Source of the DNA: an uncultured Acidobacteriota bacterium
Lineage (GTDB): Bacteria > Acidobacteriota > Blastocatellia > RBC074
Assembly (NCBI GenBank): GCA_902825875.1
Contig: CADECP010000002.1
Coordinates: 248,001-312,000 of the forward strand
DNA length: 64,000 bases
Direction: 5' to 3'
Part shown: positions 1 through 10,011 of the stretch, piece after piece
Layout: each line of letters starts with the position of its first letter
Numbering within the stretch: the stretch's first letter is position 1
The notes under the pieces: model-generated
The model's input: the letters and a program-made list of their open reading frames with translations, nothing else
Database searches by the model: none
Told to the model about the DNA's origin: nothing
Program-made: the position numbers and the translations under genes

Positions 1-140
1 AGTTGAATGCGTTGATCAGTGGGCAGAACCAATTCAGAATTAGGATCGCTCAAGACACGCCGCACCGCGCTGCCCAGTTTGGGGCTGCCTTCCAGAAACC
101 AAATCAACGCATGAGTGTCAACAACGTACTTACTCGCCAT
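1..140 (-). CDS. PIN-domain (VapC-like) toxin, 3' part cut by window edge
   Basis: Only the first 46 or so codons lie in the window. The reading frame starts at the ATG at 138-140 and opens with VVDTHALIWFLEG, the typical PIN-domain start in which the first acidic residue (the D of VDTH) is a metal ligand of the ribonuclease site. The gene overlaps the upstream small gene by 11 bases, the usual arrangement of an antitoxin-toxin pair. The remaining acidic residues of the active site lie beyond position 1 and could not be checked. Known members are Mg-dependent RNases neutralised by the partner protein; activity here is inferred. Confidence 0.75.
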   Translation of the reverse strand, partial: MASKYVVDTHALIWFLEGSPKLGSAVRRVLSDPNSELVLPTDQRIQ

Positions 141-363
141 TTAGCTGTGCTTCTGTCGGATTCCATTCGGCAATTCTGAAGTCTTCTTCCGTAGACATTC
201 TTCCGCCTGTGTTTTGATATTTGCCATAAACCAATCCAGTGGAGTTCACCGGAGATGCCGTTGGTTTCAGGTCTTTCGCCATCCATTCCATCAATCGCTG
301 CTTGTCTTCAAAATTCAGCGGTTTGATTTGCGAATAGATAAGTTCGATTTGACTGGTTGCCAT
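130..363 (-). CDS. Small antitoxin paired with PIN toxin
   Basis: A 77-residue protein encoded directly upstream of, and overlapping by 11 bases, the PIN-domain gene. The first half looks like a short alpha-helical dimerisation segment (QRLMEWMAKDL); the second half is polar and probably disordered (GGRMSTEEDFRIAEWNP), as expected of a toxin-binding tail. No ribbon-helix-helix or AbrB signature is clear, so the family is left open. It starts only 10 bases after the acyl carrier protein stop, so the pair may be read from the lipid-cluster transcript as well as from its own promoter. The role as antitoxin rests on gene order and size. Confidence 0.65.
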   Translation of the reverse strand: MATSQIELIYSQIKPLNFEDKQRLMEWMAKDLKPTASPVNSTGLVYGKYQNTGGRMSTEEDFRIAEWNPTEAQLNGE

Positions 364-373
364 AACTGTTACC

Positions 374-616
374 TCACAGTCTTGATTCTATACGTTCGGC
401 TAGCGTTCGGAAATCACTGACGCCTTGCACTTCGTAATCGGGTAGCTCGACGCTGAAATGGTTTTCCAGCCGAGTCAGCAAACCCAGCGCCTGTAAGCTG
501 TCAATGCCGAGCTTTTTGAAAAAGTCGTCGTCGGGCGACAGCGTGGCTCGGTCAACGTTGAAGTGGGTTGAAGCTAAAGTCAGAATTTCGTCAATAATTT
601 GTTCGGTCGTTTTCAT
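374..616 (-). CDS. Acyl carrier protein
   Basis: An 80-residue acyl carrier protein. The phosphopantetheine attachment motif is LGIDSLQAL with Ser40, in a standard helix II context, and acidic residues precede it (SPDDDFF). It would carry the growing or activated acyl chain as a thioester in the cytoplasm. It is the last biosynthetic gene of the cluster, 22 bases downstream of the KASIII gene, so it is probably the dedicated carrier for this pathway and not the housekeeping AcpP. The neighbours (KASIII, acyl ligase, two thioester-reductase-type enzymes) suggest the chain is loaded, condensed and then released by reduction; that flow is inferred. Confidence 0.88.
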   Translation of the reverse strand: MKTTEQIIDEILTLASTHFNVDRATLSPDDDFFKKLGIDSLQALGLLTRLENHFSVELPDYEVQGVSDFRTLAERIESRL

Positions 617-638
617 CTAAAAGCAATTCTCCAAAAAA

Positions 639-1628
639 TCAGTAAGCCCAGCGCATCAACACGCTGCCGGCTGTAAATCCTGCACCGACGGCGGCGAATA
701 AAACCAAGTCGCCTTTTTTCAACTTGCCGTCGTCAATCGCGTCGCCGATGGCCAGGGGAATCGTTGCCGCGGTCGTATTGCCGAATTTGTGAATGTTCTT
801 GATGACTTTTTCCGGCGCGAGTCCGGCCTTTTTGGCAGTCGCGTCAATGATTCGCAAGTTGGCTTGGTGCGCAATGAAACACGCAATGTCGTCGCCGGTC
901 AGGTTGTTATTCGCCAGCATGTTGGTGCTTAGCTCTTCCATCTTGCGAACAGCGAATTTGAAAACTGCCTGACCGTTTTGGTGAACGTAGTGCATTTTCT
1001 TGTCCACGGTTTCATGCGAAGGCGGATGCAAGCTGCCGCCAGCGGGCATGTACAAACTCTCTCCGCCGCTGCCGTCAATTTCGTGGTGATAATCCAGCAA
1101 GCCGAAATCTTCGCCTTCTTCACAGGGTTCCAGCAAAACTGCGCCCGCGCCATCGCCGAACAGCACCAGCGTCGTGCGGTCTTCGGGATTCAAAATGCTG
1201 GTCATGACGTCTGCGCCTACGACCAGGACTTTTTTGTGTTTGCCGCTTTCGATGAACTGCGCGCCAGTGGTCAGCGCGTACAAAAACGACGAACAGGCTG
1301 CGGAAATATCGAATCCCCAAGCCTTTGTCGCGCGAATCTTGTTTTGAATCACGCACGCCGTAGAAGGGAAAAACATATCCGGCGTGACAGTGGCAACGAC
1401 GATCAATTCGATTTCATCGGCTTCGATGCCGCGACGTTTCAGGCAATCGTCAATCGCGTGAACGGCCAGTTCGGAACTTGGCGTGCCGGGTTCAACCCAA
1501 TGGCGCTGGTGAATGCCTGTGCGTTCGACAATCCAGTCGTGATTGGTTTCGACCAGTTTAGACAAATCGTCATTGGTGACTACGCGCGGTGGCACGTAGC
1601 GGCCAAGCGATGTGATTTTTGCTCTCAT
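639..1628 (-). CDS. 3-oxoacyl-ACP synthase III (FabH-like, KASIII)
   Basis: A 329-residue thiolase-fold enzyme of normal KASIII length. The Cys-His-Asn triad is visible: Cys112 in DISAACSSF, His254 in IAHQAN and Asn284 in FGNTTAA. The family performs decarboxylative Claisen condensation of an acyl-CoA with malonyl-ACP. Its position in a special-purpose cluster with its own ACP, acyl ligase and reductases makes a specialised starter-unit condensation more likely than primary fatty acid initiation, but the sequence alone does not separate these. The start chosen is the ATG at 1626-1628. Upstream, between it and the enoyl-CoA hydratase stop, lies a perfect palindrome (1653-1705). The OleA subfamily is less likely because the FabH-type IAHQAN motif is intact. 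Confidence 0.9.
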   Translation of the reverse strand: MRAKITSLGRYVPPRVVTNDDLSKLVETNHDWIVERTGIHQRHWVEPGTPSSELAVHAIDDCLKRRGIEADEIELIVVATVTPDMFFPSTACVIQNKIRATKAWGFDISAACSSFLYALTTGAQFIESGKHKKVLVVGADVMTSILNPEDRTTLVLFGDGAGAVLLEPCEEGEDFGLLDYHHEIDGSGGESLYMPAGGSLHPPSHETVDKKMHYVHQNGQAVFKFAVRKMEELSTNMLANNNLTGDDIACFIAHQANLRIIDATAKKAGLAPEKVIKNIHKFGNTTAATIPLAIGDAIDDGKLKKGDLVLFAAVGAGFTAGSVLMRWAY

Positions 1629-1648
1629 AAAATGGACTCCTGCGAAAC

Positions 1649-1709
1649 GTTTGTAGTCCCGCCTTTAGGCGGAATCAAAAACCTTCCGCCTAAAGGCGGG
1701 ACTACGAAC
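1649..1709. repeat. REP-like palindrome, family A
   Basis: Two perfectly complementary 21-base arms, 1653-1673 (GTAGTCCCGCCTTTAGGCGGA) reading against 1685-1705, are separated by 11 bases. Each arm itself contains the small palindrome CCGCCTTTAGGCGG, so the element can form a long cruciform or two short hairpins. One mismatch allows extension to 1649-1709. It sits in the 88-base gap between the enoyl-CoA hydratase stop and the KASIII start and has no T-run, so it looks like a mobile palindromic repeat and not a terminator. As RNA it may stabilise or insulate the two halves of the operon. Confidence 0.8.
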
Positions 1710-1716
1710 TCTTTTA

Positions 1717-2520
1717 TTATGGCAAATAAGGCAATGCGTCTGTGCTTTCGACAAATTTTCGCAAACCGGCTTCGACTGCCGGTTTGGTGAACAGATCGCA
1801 AAAAATATCAATTTCCTGCCGAAGCTCGGCGTGTGGAATAGGTTTAAGGAATTGTTTGGCGACGGCGCTGGTCGCACGGTCAAATTTTTTAAGTTGCGAA
1901 GCAGTGAATCGAGCCACTTTTAAGACCTCGCCTTCGGCAGCAAGCTGGCTAACCAAACCAACTGCCTGAGCTTTGGTCGCGTTGATGCTGCGACCAGTCA
2001 GCAACAAATCTCTGACGACGGCGTTGCCAAGATCGCGTTTCAATCGCGGAATGCCGCCGAAGCCGGGAATCAAGCCTAGTCTTAATTCGGGAAAACAAAA
2101 CCGAGCCATCTTGTCGGCGAAAATCAAATCGCAAACCAGCGCCAGTTCAAAACCTCCGCCGAAACAGACTCCGTGAACTGCCGCTATGGTCGTCAGCGGC
2201 GAAGCATCAATGACATTCGCAACGACATGAATTCGGTTGAGAAAATCGCGTACGCGCGGCTCGGCGTTTTCAAATCCAAGTTCTTTAGCCTGTGTGTACA
2301 AATCGCGCAAATCGGCTCCGGCGGAAAAACCGTGCTTCATTTGGCTATAAATAATCAGCGCATGGGCTTCGTGCTTTAAGGTTTCGTGCGCGTCTACAAA
2401 AAATTCCAGTTCTTCCAGCGTTCGAGTTCCGATTTCGTTGGCTGGTTCGCGGTGCAACGCCAGTTCGATGCAGCCGTCTTTCAATTCCCACGATAGAGTG
2501 TCGCCTTTGTAAGTCTGCAT
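1717..2520 (-). CDS. Enoyl-CoA hydratase/isomerase family protein
   Basis: A 267-residue crotonase-fold protein. The oxyanion-hole segments are recognisable: HGFSAGADLRDL at residues ~65-75 and AVHGVCFGGGFELALVCDL at ~120-140, followed by FPELRLGLIPGFGG. Family members hydrate, isomerise or dehydrate acyl-CoA or acyl-ACP thioesters; which reaction applies here cannot be read off. It starts 6 bases after the 47-residue membrane protein and is followed by the palindrome and the KASIII gene, so it is probably co-transcribed with the acyl ligase. In this setting it could handle a beta-hydroxy or enoyl intermediate of the cluster's lipid product. Confidence 0.87.
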   Translation of the reverse strand: MQTYKGDTLSWELKDGCIELALHREPANEIGTRTLEELEFFVDAHETLKHEAHALIIYSQMKHGFSAGADLRDLYTQAKELGFENAEPRVRDFLNRIHVVANVIDASPLTTIAAVHGVCFGGGFELALVCDLIFADKMARFCFPELRLGLIPGFGGIPRLKRDLGNAVVRDLLLTGRSINATKAQAVGLVSQLAAEGEVLKVARFTASQLKKFDRATSAVAKQFLKPIPHAELRQEIDIFCDLFTKPAVEAGLRKFVESTDALPYLP

Positions 2521-2526
2521 AATGGT

Positions 2527-2670
2527 TTACTGTTCTTTTTTCTCCGATTCGGCTTCCTGTTCAGCTTGCTGGCGGTTGTCTTCGGCAATGCCACGAGCCG
2601 CCAACGCCATTGCAGCCATAATTCCCAGAACGACTGTCATAAAAATGCATAACCCGGCGAGTACGGTCAT
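2527..2670 (-). CDS. 47-residue single-span membrane protein
   Basis: A short reading frame of 47 codons fits exactly between the acyl ligase stop (19 bases upstream) and the enoyl-CoA hydratase start (6 bases downstream). The protein starts MTVLAGLCIFMTVVLGIMAA, one hydrophobic span of about 24 residues, followed by a charged cytoplasmic-type tail (EDNRQQAEQEAESEKKEQ). Tight packing on both sides and the clean membrane-plus-tail layout argue for a real gene. No family is recognised. It may anchor or tether one of the soluble enzymes of the cluster to the membrane; this is a guess from context. Confidence 0.6.
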   Translation of the reverse strand: MTVLAGLCIFMTVVLGIMAAMALAARGIAEDNRQQAEQEAESEKKEQ

Positions 2671-2689
2671 TGAATTTCCTTCTGGCTTT

Positions 2690-4354
2690 TCAGCCTTTGG
2701 GAGAGCGGTAAAGCTCCTCGATTTCGTTGGCGAAATGTTTGTTGATAACGTCGCGTTTGAGCTTGCCGTTCGCTGTCAGCAACCCGCTTTCAATCGTCAG
2801 CGGTTCTTTGCTGATGTGAAAAGCCAGAATGCGTTTGTAATGCGGCAAATCTGCGTTGACGGCATCAACCGCTGTTTGCACTTGTTCGTTCGTTAAATCG
2901 CCAGTGACCAGCGCGGCCAAAAAGCCTTTGTCATTTCCGACGACTACGCATTGCTGAGCCGTCGGCAAATTGAACAAGACTTTTTCTTCGATGGGTTCGG
3001 GCGCGACGTTGTGGCCGGATTTCATAATCAGCAAATTCTTGATGCGTCCGGTGATCGCCCAATTGCCTTTGGCATCTACGTCGCCTTGATCGCCGGTGCG
3101 AAACCAATTGCCGTCTTCGTCAGGCAACAACGACGAGGCAGTCGCTTCGGGCTTGTTCCAGTACCCAGCGAAGATGTGCGGGCCGCGAATCAAAAGTTCA
3201 CCGCCTTCGCCCAGTTTCATTTCAATGCCTGGAATCGCTGGGCCGACTCTGCCGGGAGTGAAATCGTTCGGATCGTCCATTGTGCAGATGGCCGTGGTTT
3301 CCGTCAGCCCGTAAACCTGCAAGACTTTGATGCCGAGCATAGAAAAGAACAACTGAGTCTCTTTGGCCAGCGGAGCCGAGCCGCAAATCAAGGCTCGCAG
3401 GTTGACGCCGATTTTCTTTTTGATATTGGCGAAGATCAGCCAATTCGCCAGCTTGAACGCCAATCCCGCTCGGCCTTTGCTTTCGTACTGGTGCAGCCAA
3501 GCGGCTTTGCCGTTGTGATAAATGCTTTGAATGAAAGCAGGCTTGGTGGCAATTTGGCTTTCAACGCCGGTGCGAATGCGTTCCAGCAGAGTCGGCACGT
3601 TCAGGCAGTAATTCGGCGCAGCCAGTTTCAATTCATCGGCCAGCTTGTTCAAATCCGTTGAAAGCGAAAGCAAGCTGTTCCGCGACAGAGCGGTCAGCAA
3701 CAGAATCCACGAACCGGCAAAACAAAACGGCAAGTAGTGAAAGACTTGATCGGCGGTTTGCTCGGTTTTGCTTTCCATCAATTGATCCAGCCGCGAACCG
3801 GTGCAGGGAACCATGTGATTCAGGTTGGCGACGTTGAGCATGACGCCTTTGGGTTCGCCGGAAGTTCCTGATGTGTAAATGATTGTGACGATGTCTTTGT
3901 CGGCGGAAGGGTTTGGAGTATCGCCGATGTCACTTGTCGGAGTTGTCGCAAAGACTTGATCGAACAAAATCAGCGGAGGCGAATTTGTCGGCCAGTTGTT
4001 GGCAATTCCATCACGCAAGGTTTCATCGCCGCAAATGACCATAGCGGCTTCACAATCTTTGAGCATGCCAACGAGTTCGTTCGGAGCCTGGCGCGAATAG
4101 AGCGGAACGACGATGACGCCTTCGGCCATCAAGGCCAAATCCATTGCCGCCCAGCGAATCGAATTTGGCGCGAGCAAACCGCAGCGGTCGCCTTTTTTCA
4201 AACCTGACTGTCGAATGAATGTCCGTGCGGCACGAACCTGTTGAAGAAACTGAGCGCACGTTGCCGAGACGAATTGCCCGTCTCGAACTTCCTGAAGAAC
4301 GGAGCGATTCGGCGTTTGAGTAAGTTGTTGAAGGATTTTCTCAAGGAAATTCAT
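2690..4354 (-). CDS. AMP-dependent acyl-CoA/ACP ligase
   Basis: An adenylate-forming enzyme of about 554 residues. The P-loop-like A3 motif is [14 protein letters not shown], followed by the conserved [12 protein letters not shown] and the hinge region [15 protein letters not shown]. It would activate a fatty acid or other carboxylate with ATP to an acyl-AMP and pass it to CoA or the cluster's ACP. The frame stays open 34 codons further upstream, but that stretch overlaps a strong hairpin (4398-4441) and lacks family similarity, so the ATG at 4352-4354 (MNFLEKIL) is preferred. The product feeds naturally into the reductases of the same cluster. Confidence 0.9.
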   Translation of the reverse strand: MNFLEKILQQLTQTPNRSVLQEVRDGQFVSATCAQFLQQVRAARTFIRQSGLKKGDRCGLLAPNSIRWAAMDLALMAEGVIVVPLYSRQAPNELVGMLKDCEAAMVICGDETLRDGIANNWPTNSPPLILFDQVFATTPTSDIGDTPNPSADKDIVTIIYTSGTSGEPKGVMLNVANLNHMVPCTGSRLDQLMESKTEQTADQVFHYLPFCFAGSWILLLTALSRNSLLSLSTDLNKLADELKLAAPNYCLNVPTLLERIRTGVESQIATKPAFIQSIYHNGKAAWLHQYESKGRAGLAFKLANWLIFANIKKKIGVNLRALICGSAPLAKETQLFFSMLGIKVLQVYGLTETTAICTMDDPNDFTPGRVGPAIPGIEMKLGEGGELLIRGPHIFAGYWNKPEATASSLLPDEDGNWFRTGDQGDVDAKGNWAITGRIKNLLIMKSGHNVAPEPIEEKVLFNLPTAQQCVVVGNDKGFLAALVTGDLTNEQVQTAVDAVNADLPHYKRILAFHISKEPLTIESGLLTANGKLKRDVINKHFANEIEELYRSPKG

Positions 4355-4397
4355 CGGGCGAATGATACAGGTTGAAGCGGCTGTTGGGCAAAACGAA

Positions 4398-4441
4398 TGC
4401 GGCGGATCAAAACGGAATTTTCTCCGCTTCGATCCGCCGCA
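4398..4441 (-). terminator. Strong intercistronic hairpin (terminator or attenuator)
   Basis: An 11-base perfect stem (TGCGGCGGATC against GATCCGCCGCA) with an inner CGGA/TCCG stem lies 22 bases after the pyruvyl transferase stop. On the minus strand it is followed by a weak T-rich stretch (ATTCGTTTTG). It could end or attenuate the upstream transcript so that the ligase-to-ACP genes are expressed at a different level. Confidence 0.5.
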
Positions 4442-4463
4442 ATGGATACCGGTCAATGATTCA

Positions 4464-5876
4464 TCAACCGTAGTTTTCCAACAGGCCTCGCAGATTCGGA
4501 CTCAACGGCGGCAGATAATCTTCCCAACTCTGTAAACCTTGTCGAATTGGAAATTCAGGGTAGCGGCGCTGAACGTGTTCTTCAAAGTAAACGCCCATTT
4601 TCGCCATTACCTTCAGATTTTTAGCGACAGTTCTACCAATGCCGTCACGAATGGACTCATGCTCTTTCAGCAATTTGCCCATGATTCCAAACAAACGCTC
4701 TTCCAGGTTCGGCTCGTCCACGTTTAAGAGCAAGTCCTGATGGCCGCGTTCGTGCATCAGATTGCGAATGCGTTCGTCCATCGTCACACCTGCCGAAGCG
4801 ACCAACGCTGGCATGCTGGTAACGATGCCGTGATACCTGGACGAAACCATCATGTGGCAAGCGCGCAGGATGCTGACCAATTGGTACATGTCGTACTTGT
4901 CGGACAAAAGCATTGGCACTTTGCCCAACAGATTCGACATGTCCTGGCAAGCTTTCCAGTCGAGCATCTCCATGCCGACCAGAACCACAAAGACCCCATT
5001 TTCCTTACGGAAACGATCAACTGCATTGGCCATTCCGGTAATGTAATGGTTGTAAGCGGCGTCAACATCCGGCCCGGAGCGGTGGAAATAAACTGAGCGG
5101 TAATGACTGTCTTTGTACGCCCCGAAAAGCGTCTTAGCCATGTATTTGGTGACGGAGGCTTTGACGGGCCACCAGAAGGGATTGATTGGGCAAACGACCA
5201 TTACCGGTGATTGTTCGTCCCAACCAGCCTGCTTGAGAGTTGAGCGCCCGTAACCATTCACGTGCGGTTCAAATGTCCAGGCCGTATCAGTACCAAGCTC
5301 AGTAGAAACCCCCAACTTGCCAAGAACATCTTGTGATTCAGGATTACGAGTCACGACCATTGAGTCACGGCAATAACGCGCGACCATCTTGGCCAGCATC
5401 GGGTCCATATCGCCGGCTTCCGCTCCATACCCGACACTGAGTTTGTTTTGCGCGGACGCAATGCCCAAACTGCCGACCATCATTGTGGTCAAGGCGTTGG
5501 CGAATTTGCTTTTGAACATCGAGCCTTCGCAGGCGACGACTCCATCAAATTTGGGAATTTCGCGGTAAAGCATCTGTGGAAAGATGTCAGGAAGTTTGAC
5601 TTGATTGATGCCTTTGAAATAACCGCGTGTCAGGTCGAAGTTCTGACTTAAGACACTAAGTTCGCAATTTTCTTCACCGAGTATGTGTTTGATCTGGCGT
5701 AGCATTTCTTCTACGCGCACATCTGCCCCAGTATTGCGAGTTCCATTGTAGCCAGTGAAAAGAAGTTTGAGTTTTTCTCCCGGATGCCAACGCCTGCCAG
5801 CGCCCATCATCCATTTGAATTTTGAAAGTTCGATTAAACTGCTTACCCAGCCTTCTAAAGCGATATCCATACTCAT
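4464..5876 (-). CDS. Polysaccharide pyruvyl transferase family protein
   Basis: A protein of about 470 residues with the start pattern of the pyruvyl transferase family (PF04230; CsaB/WcaK type): [21 protein letters not shown] near residue 40, [15 protein letters not shown], later [16 protein letters not shown] near residue 345. Known members transfer a pyruvate ketal from phosphoenolpyruvate to sugars of surface polymers. The frame is open 18 codons further upstream, but AGGAGG lies 11 bases before the ATG at 5874-5876, so this start is chosen. Its presence inside a lipid-modification cluster suggests a pyruvylated glycolipid or surface glycan; this is inference. A related glycosyltransferase-like GT-B fold is the alternative. 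Confidence 0.75.
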   Translation of the reverse strand: MSMDIALEGWVSSLIELSKFKWMMGAGRRWHPGEKLKLLFTGYNGTRNTGADVRVEEMLRQIKHILGEENCELSVLSQNFDLTRGYFKGINQVKLPDIFPQMLYREIPKFDGVVACEGSMFKSKFANALTTMMVGSLGIASAQNKLSVGYGAEAGDMDPMLAKMVARYCRDSMVVTRNPESQDVLGKLGVSTELGTDTAWTFEPHVNGYGRSTLKQAGWDEQSPVMVVCPINPFWWPVKASVTKYMAKTLFGAYKDSHYRSVYFHRSGPDVDAAYNHYITGMANAVDRFRKENGVFVVLVGMEMLDWKACQDMSNLLGKVPMLLSDKYDMYQLVSILRACHMMVSSRYHGIVTSMPALVASAGVTMDERIRNLMHERGHQDLLLNVDEPNLEERLFGIMGKLLKEHESIRDGIGRTVAKNLKVMAKMGVYFEEHVQRRYPEFPIRQGLQSWEDYLPPLSPNLRGLLENYG

Positions 5877-6069
5877 AAGCTTTGATTCCTCCTGAGTTTG
5901 AGGGGGGATAACCTCACGGTCAGAGGACAACGAGATGCATCAGATTTTGCATTGAGCAAAAAAAGTCGTCTTGTTGTCAAACCGTCGGGGTACCAAGAGT
6001 GACCAATGAGCTGCCTGAGAAAGTTTTTGAGCCAGTAAATTAAAGAAGTGTTTTATTTACTGAAGCGGC

Positions 6070-6372
6070 TCAAGCACAGGTGCCAGCTCCGTTAATCCAG
6101 ACGATCCATTTGAATCGTCCTCGTTGTGTGTAGTTCGTGAGGAAGCAGTCTGGCGGAATTAACTTTGAGATTATCGCAGCCTGAATTGCTGGGGCTTGAT
6201 TATTCAGGCCTACCAAAGTCAAAACCTCGCTACTTTTATCGGGGTTGACCAGCGAGTTGAAACCGACTGCTATCTGGAATGACGGCAAAGATTGTTTCAA
6301 ATGAGTGCAAACCGCGAAATTCTTCGTAAGTTTGAACCTATCTGCATAGCAATCTGCCAGGGCACTTGTCAT
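6070..6372 (-). CDS. Hypothetical 100-residue ORF
   Basis: An open frame of 100 codons in the otherwise empty 590-base gap between the SDR and the pyruvyl transferase, on the same strand. No Shine-Dalgarno sequence is visible before the ATG at 6370-6372, no family is recognised, and the composition is more AT-rich than the flanking genes. Two cysteines occur in the C-terminal part (PPDCF and GAGTC). It may be a small cluster-specific gene or a decayed remnant. The rest of the gap (5877-6069 and 6373-6467) shows no further feature. Confidence 0.3.
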   Translation of the reverse strand: MTSALADCYADRFKLTKNFAVCTHLKQSLPSFQIAVGFNSLVNPDKSSEVLTLVGLNNQAPAIQAAIISKLIPPDCFLTNYTQRGRFKWIVWINGAGTCA

Positions 6373-6467
6373 ATAAAGTAAGCCGATCTACTTGTTACAG
6401 CTTGTCTATGAATCAGACCGTAATGCTTAAGAGAGTTTATTAAAGAGCGAGCGGTGAAGTTCATTCG

Positions 6468-7610
6468 CTATGACTTGCTCGCTTTAGTTAAATCACTTGG
6501 CCAATCTTTATAAGGATACGTGAAATTTCCCGCGCGGCTGAATTCTAGCAGAGGAAAGCAGTAATTTGAAAAGGGAATTGGACTTTTTTTTGTCTCATTT
6601 ACGACTTTTTTGTTGTCGAAGACAGTGTTGAATGTGAGGTATGGGAGAAAAACTTTCAGCAAAGTCGCACCAGCACTAATCGCATTCCCACGAAGGTTGT
6701 CAGCAATCCAATTGTTTATTCGTGTGAAAGGTTTTTCCAAACTCGGCAAAAACAATGGTGCGCGCTTATTTTGAGCCTGCGCCAGAGCGTCGGTGAGAAC
6801 TTTGAAGGTTTGAGAATCTTTGCCTGAAGACAAATGGTAAATGTCATACAAGGGATTGTCTTTTTGATGAATGGTAACGATTGATTCAGAGACAAAGTCT
6901 ACATTGACGATGTCAATCTGATCAGTCGGTCTGAAAGGCAAAATTGGCAAGCCAGCCAAAAATACGAATGACCGAACCATGTCGAATTGCGTAGTTTCAG
7001 GATGGCGGCTGTCACCCAGAATGATGCTGGGGCGAAAGACTGTATGGCGAACGTCAGGCAGAAGTTCTTCGACCATGTGTTCGCAGAATTTCTTTGTTCG
7101 CGCGTAAGGATCAAAATCAGAACGGCTCCAGTCTCTGGATTCTTCTTCGGTGACGACCTCGTTTTGACGTTGTCCGCAAATGGCGACGGTGGACACATCG
7201 CTGAATCGCCGAAGCCCGTGCAGGTCGCGCGCTGCTTGAGCCAATTTGATGACTTCCAGCGTGCCGCGCAGATTGACGTTCAAACAGGTTTTCTCGCTTT
7301 TGCGATTCAACGACGCGGCGCAGTGAATGACTGATTCGGTCGTGTCCGCCAAGCGTCGGTAGTTTTCATCGGATAAGCCAAAACGGTTATCGGTGAGGTC
7401 GCCGCAGAAAATGTTGATGCGCGATTTGACGTGATTGTAAAAGCGCGGGAAATCCAGATGAAGTTGGAGCGATTTCCATAAACGCTGTTCAGCGTCTTGT
7501 TGATTCTTGGCGCGAACCAACAGGTTCAAACGATCTTGGTGATTTTCGAGCAGCAACGACGCAACGTGCGCTCCGACGTAACCAGTCGAACCGGTCAGAA
7601 AAATTGCCAT
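6468..7610 (-). CDS. NAD-dependent epimerase/thioester-reductase-like SDR
   Basis: A 380-residue extended SDR. The Rossmann motif [12 protein letters not shown] is at residues 6-17, and the catalytic YARTKKF (YxxxK) near residue 170 is in place, with [10 protein letters not shown] supplying the Ser/Thr. It resembles the NAD-binding_4 (male sterility / thioester reductase) proteins that reduce acyl thioesters to aldehydes, although sugar epimerases share the fold. It begins 7 bases after the stop of the fatty acyl reductase fusion, so the two are almost certainly translated together. Two reductases in tandem would allow acyl-thioester to aldehyde to alcohol conversion; this split of steps is a hypothesis. 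Confidence 0.8.
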   Translation of the reverse strand: MAIFLTGSTGYVGAHVASLLLENHQDRLNLLVRAKNQQDAEQRLWKSLQLHLDFPRFYNHVKSRINIFCGDLTDNRFGLSDENYRRLADTTESVIHCAASLNRKSEKTCLNVNLRGTLEVIKLAQAARDLHGLRRFSDVSTVAICGQRQNEVVTEEESRDWSRSDFDPYARTKKFCEHMVEELLPDVRHTVFRPSIILGDSRHPETTQFDMVRSFVFLAGLPILPFRPTDQIDIVNVDFVSESIVTIHQKDNPLYDIYHLSSGKDSQTFKVLTDALAQAQNKRAPLFLPSLEKPFTRINNWIADNLRGNAISAGATLLKVFLPYLTFNTVFDNKKVVNETKKSPIPFSNYCFPLLEFSRAGNFTYPYKDWPSDLTKASKS

Positions 7611-7617
7611 AGTGGTT

Positions 7618-10011
7618 TTAGTTGGTAGCTACCCTGTGTTCCTGAGACGGAAACGCAAGAGAACGGCTGGATTTGTTTTCGACCGGACGGCCCTCGATCA
7701 ACGGGTAAGACCATTTCCGTAACGCTGGAATATGAACGTTGATCCAGTAATCCCACCAATCAATATAGCTGGCGTCATAACCAAACGCCTGTTTTTCATC
7801 TTCAGGCAAAAGTGCTGAGAGGATTTCTACGTTTCGTGCCTCGAAAACGTATTCGTTGTGGAGAATAAACGGTTCGTACAATTCCACCAGTTTTGTCACT
7901 TTATCCAGGTCGCGCTGGCGACGAATCAGCGGCGAACGCATCATCGGCAGCGGGGAAACAATTCTTAACAGAGCCTGCACCAATTGTTTTTGCGCCGGAG
8001 CAGACAGCGTTCGATAGCGTTCTTTCGACACTGGAATCGAATCGAACATTGCCAGCAGGCGATAATTGAAATCGTCCTGAGCGCGATAATGTTTGCGGTG
8101 CGCCAAGCCTGTCAGTTCAATCGTGCGGCGCATGTTGCAGGGGTTCACCGCCGAAGTCGCCAGATGATAAAGCTGTTCGTGGCGGCGTTCGATCAGCGCG
8201 CCGCCGATCAGGATCATGCCGCGAACGACCAGATCAACCGGGATGATGTCCAAACATTTTTTGCCGTTCGACGGCAATTGGCGAAAGAACGTGCCCAGCA
8301 GGTACGAAATCGGCGCAGACGTGTTGACGCCTTCGTTCCAGCCTTTGAACGGATCGTGTGTCGAAGTTTCGACGATGGAAGGCCGGACGATGGCAACCGG
8401 CAAATCTTCGCCGTTCGAATCTTTTCCGCGAATGGCGATCAACGATTCGGCCAAACTCTTGGTGAACGTGTAGGTGTTCGGCCATCCGAATTCTTGAGCG
8501 CGCTGCATGCCGGCTTCTGTCAATTCGTTGCGAACCCAGCGTTGGCGTTGTTTGCGAATCTGAGCTTCGATTTCCGAATTTGAAAGTTGTTTGTTGGCTC
8601 GTTGACCTTTTTCCAAAACTTGTTGGCGAAGCAACTCTGTGACTTCAGCGGATTCGGCGCGCGCTTCTATTTCTTTGGCCAGTTGATGCAGCGTTTCGTA
8701 TTCGATCTCGGCGTCGTAATCGGCAAGCCCTTTTGGCGTGTAATTCGGCACCAGCGTTTCCTGAATGCGTCCGTCGTGGAAACCGACGACATAACAGGTG
8801 GAAAGGTGGAGCAGTGTCGCCTGTTTGCAATCGCGTATGAAATCCAGCAGGTGAATCGTGCCGTCAACGTTAATGGCCAGCGCCTGCCGCAAATCCGGGT
8901 TGAAATCCGTCAAGCCGGAACTATTGATGACCAGATCGAGTTGCGTTTGCAGTCGAGCGCGAACATCCGGTGCGATCCCCAATCCTGGCTGGCTGACATC
9001 GCCTTCGATGACTTCGATCTTGTCGGCCAGAAATCTGGTGAAGTTTTCGCCGTGAATCTCATGCAGTGTGTTAAACACCGGAGATTCGTCGGCAATTTTT
9101 TCAAAACGGCGTTGAGCCGTCACCGAACGTTGGCGGCGAATCAGCAAAAAGACTTTGCCGATGTTCGGCAATTCCTGAAGCACTTTGGCCAGCCAGACTT
9201 TGCCGATGAACCCGGTGAAGCCAATCAACAGCACGTTTTTGCCAGCGTGCGAGTCAGTCATCGAAAGATTGCCAAGTTGTTTATACGGTTCGAATACGAC
9301 GGTTGGCGATGTGAGTGGTTGAACAATTCGTCGAGTTGGGATGATTGCTTTTTTCAGCACTTCCTCCGGATTGCCCAAATTGCGGGAAAGTTTTCCCAAC
9401 ACAACGCGGCCATCCGGGTTTCGGCCTATGATTCTGGCCAGAATCTGGCGCGGGCGAACCACAGGCGAAAGCAATCTGCCCGTAGCCAGTCCGTCGCAGA
9501 ATTCCAGACGATTGGCGACCAGCCGCTCGACTCCTAGATATTTCGCCAGCGGGCGCATCACGTGTTCCAAACCCTGGCTGACCAGCACGACGTTTTCGCC
9601 GTTGGCCATTGCCTCTTTCAGTTTTTCCACGCCTTGAGGTTTCAGTCTGGGTTTCAGGTAGTAATGAAAATACTCTTCGCCAAGCAAATCCAGCCGGTCG
9701 CGGCTGATTCCACGCAACAGTGTGTGCAAGAAGCGTGTAGCAAACACGCGGTCAACGGCGTACAGCAATGGGCGAACAATTGCCGACAGAGCCAGCGAAC
9801 TTCGGCGCACCCAGCGTTCTGAAAAGCTTTGGGAATTCCAGGTGAAAAAGGCGACCGGGCGAACGGCGCTTAAATTAAGCAAACTGCCTTCGACGCGCCA
9901 GAACGTCGTTTCATTCGCCGACACAGGCTCTGAGCCGTGTTGGCCAGTCGGTTGTTCGGAATGGACTGTGCTCACGATCAAAATATGCTTTGCTATGAAT
10001 TTGGGCGTCAC
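7618..10011 (-). CDS. HAD-like domain fused to fatty acyl-CoA reductase
   Basis: A 797-residue two-domain protein. Residues ~35-215 resemble a HAD-IB phosphatase, but the nucleophile motif DxDGT is replaced by R39-V-E-G-S (FWRVEGSLL), while the later [15 protein letters not shown] element survives; the domain is therefore probably not a phosphatase. From ~257 it is a male-sterility type fatty acyl reductase (PF07993): GFTGFIG at 264-270 for NAD(P), STCYVVGF near 404, catalytic Y514TFTK518, then a C-terminal FAR-type helical domain. Such enzymes reduce acyl-CoA or acyl-ACP to aldehyde or alcohol. The start is a GTG (10009-10011); no strong ribosome site is visible. First gene of the minus-strand cluster. 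Confidence 0.87.
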   Translation of the reverse strand: MTPKFIAKHILIVSTVHSEQPTGQHGSEPVSANETTFWRVEGSLLNLSAVRPVAFFTWNSQSFSERWVRRSSLALSAIVRPLLYAVDRVFATRFLHTLLRGISRDRLDLLGEEYFHYYLKPRLKPQGVEKLKEAMANGENVVLVSQGLEHVMRPLAKYLGVERLVANRLEFCDGLATGRLLSPVVRPRQILARIIGRNPDGRVVLGKLSRNLGNPEEVLKKAIIPTRRIVQPLTSPTVVFEPYKQLGNLSMTDSHAGKNVLLIGFTGFIGKVWLAKVLQELPNIGKVFLLIRRQRSVTAQRRFEKIADESPVFNTLHEIHGENFTRFLADKIEVIEGDVSQPGLGIAPDVRARLQTQLDLVINSSGLTDFNPDLRQALAINVDGTIHLLDFIRDCKQATLLHLSTCYVVGFHDGRIQETLVPNYTPKGLADYDAEIEYETLHQLAKEIEARAESAEVTELLRQQVLEKGQRANKQLSNSEIEAQIRKQRQRWVRNELTEAGMQRAQEFGWPNTYTFTKSLAESLIAIRGKDSNGEDLPVAIVRPSIVETSTHDPFKGWNEGVNTSAPISYLLGTFFRQLPSNGKKCLDIIPVDLVVRGMILIGGALIERRHEQLYHLATSAVNPCNMRRTIELTGLAHRKHYRAQDDFNYRLLAMFDSIPVSKERYRTLSAPAQKQLVQALLRIVSPLPMMRSPLIRRQRDLDKVTKLVELYEPFILHNEYVFEARNVEILSALLPEDEKQAFGYDASYIDWWDYWINVHIPALRKWSYPLIEGRPVENKSSRSLAFPSQEHRVATN

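Noticed and set aside
978-1790. 270-codon plus-strand open frame
   Set aside because: Antisense of the KASIII gene, including the palindrome region.
8587-9537. 316-codon plus-strand open frame
   Set aside because: Antisense of the acyl reductase, whose motifs are clear; composition bias explains the open frame.
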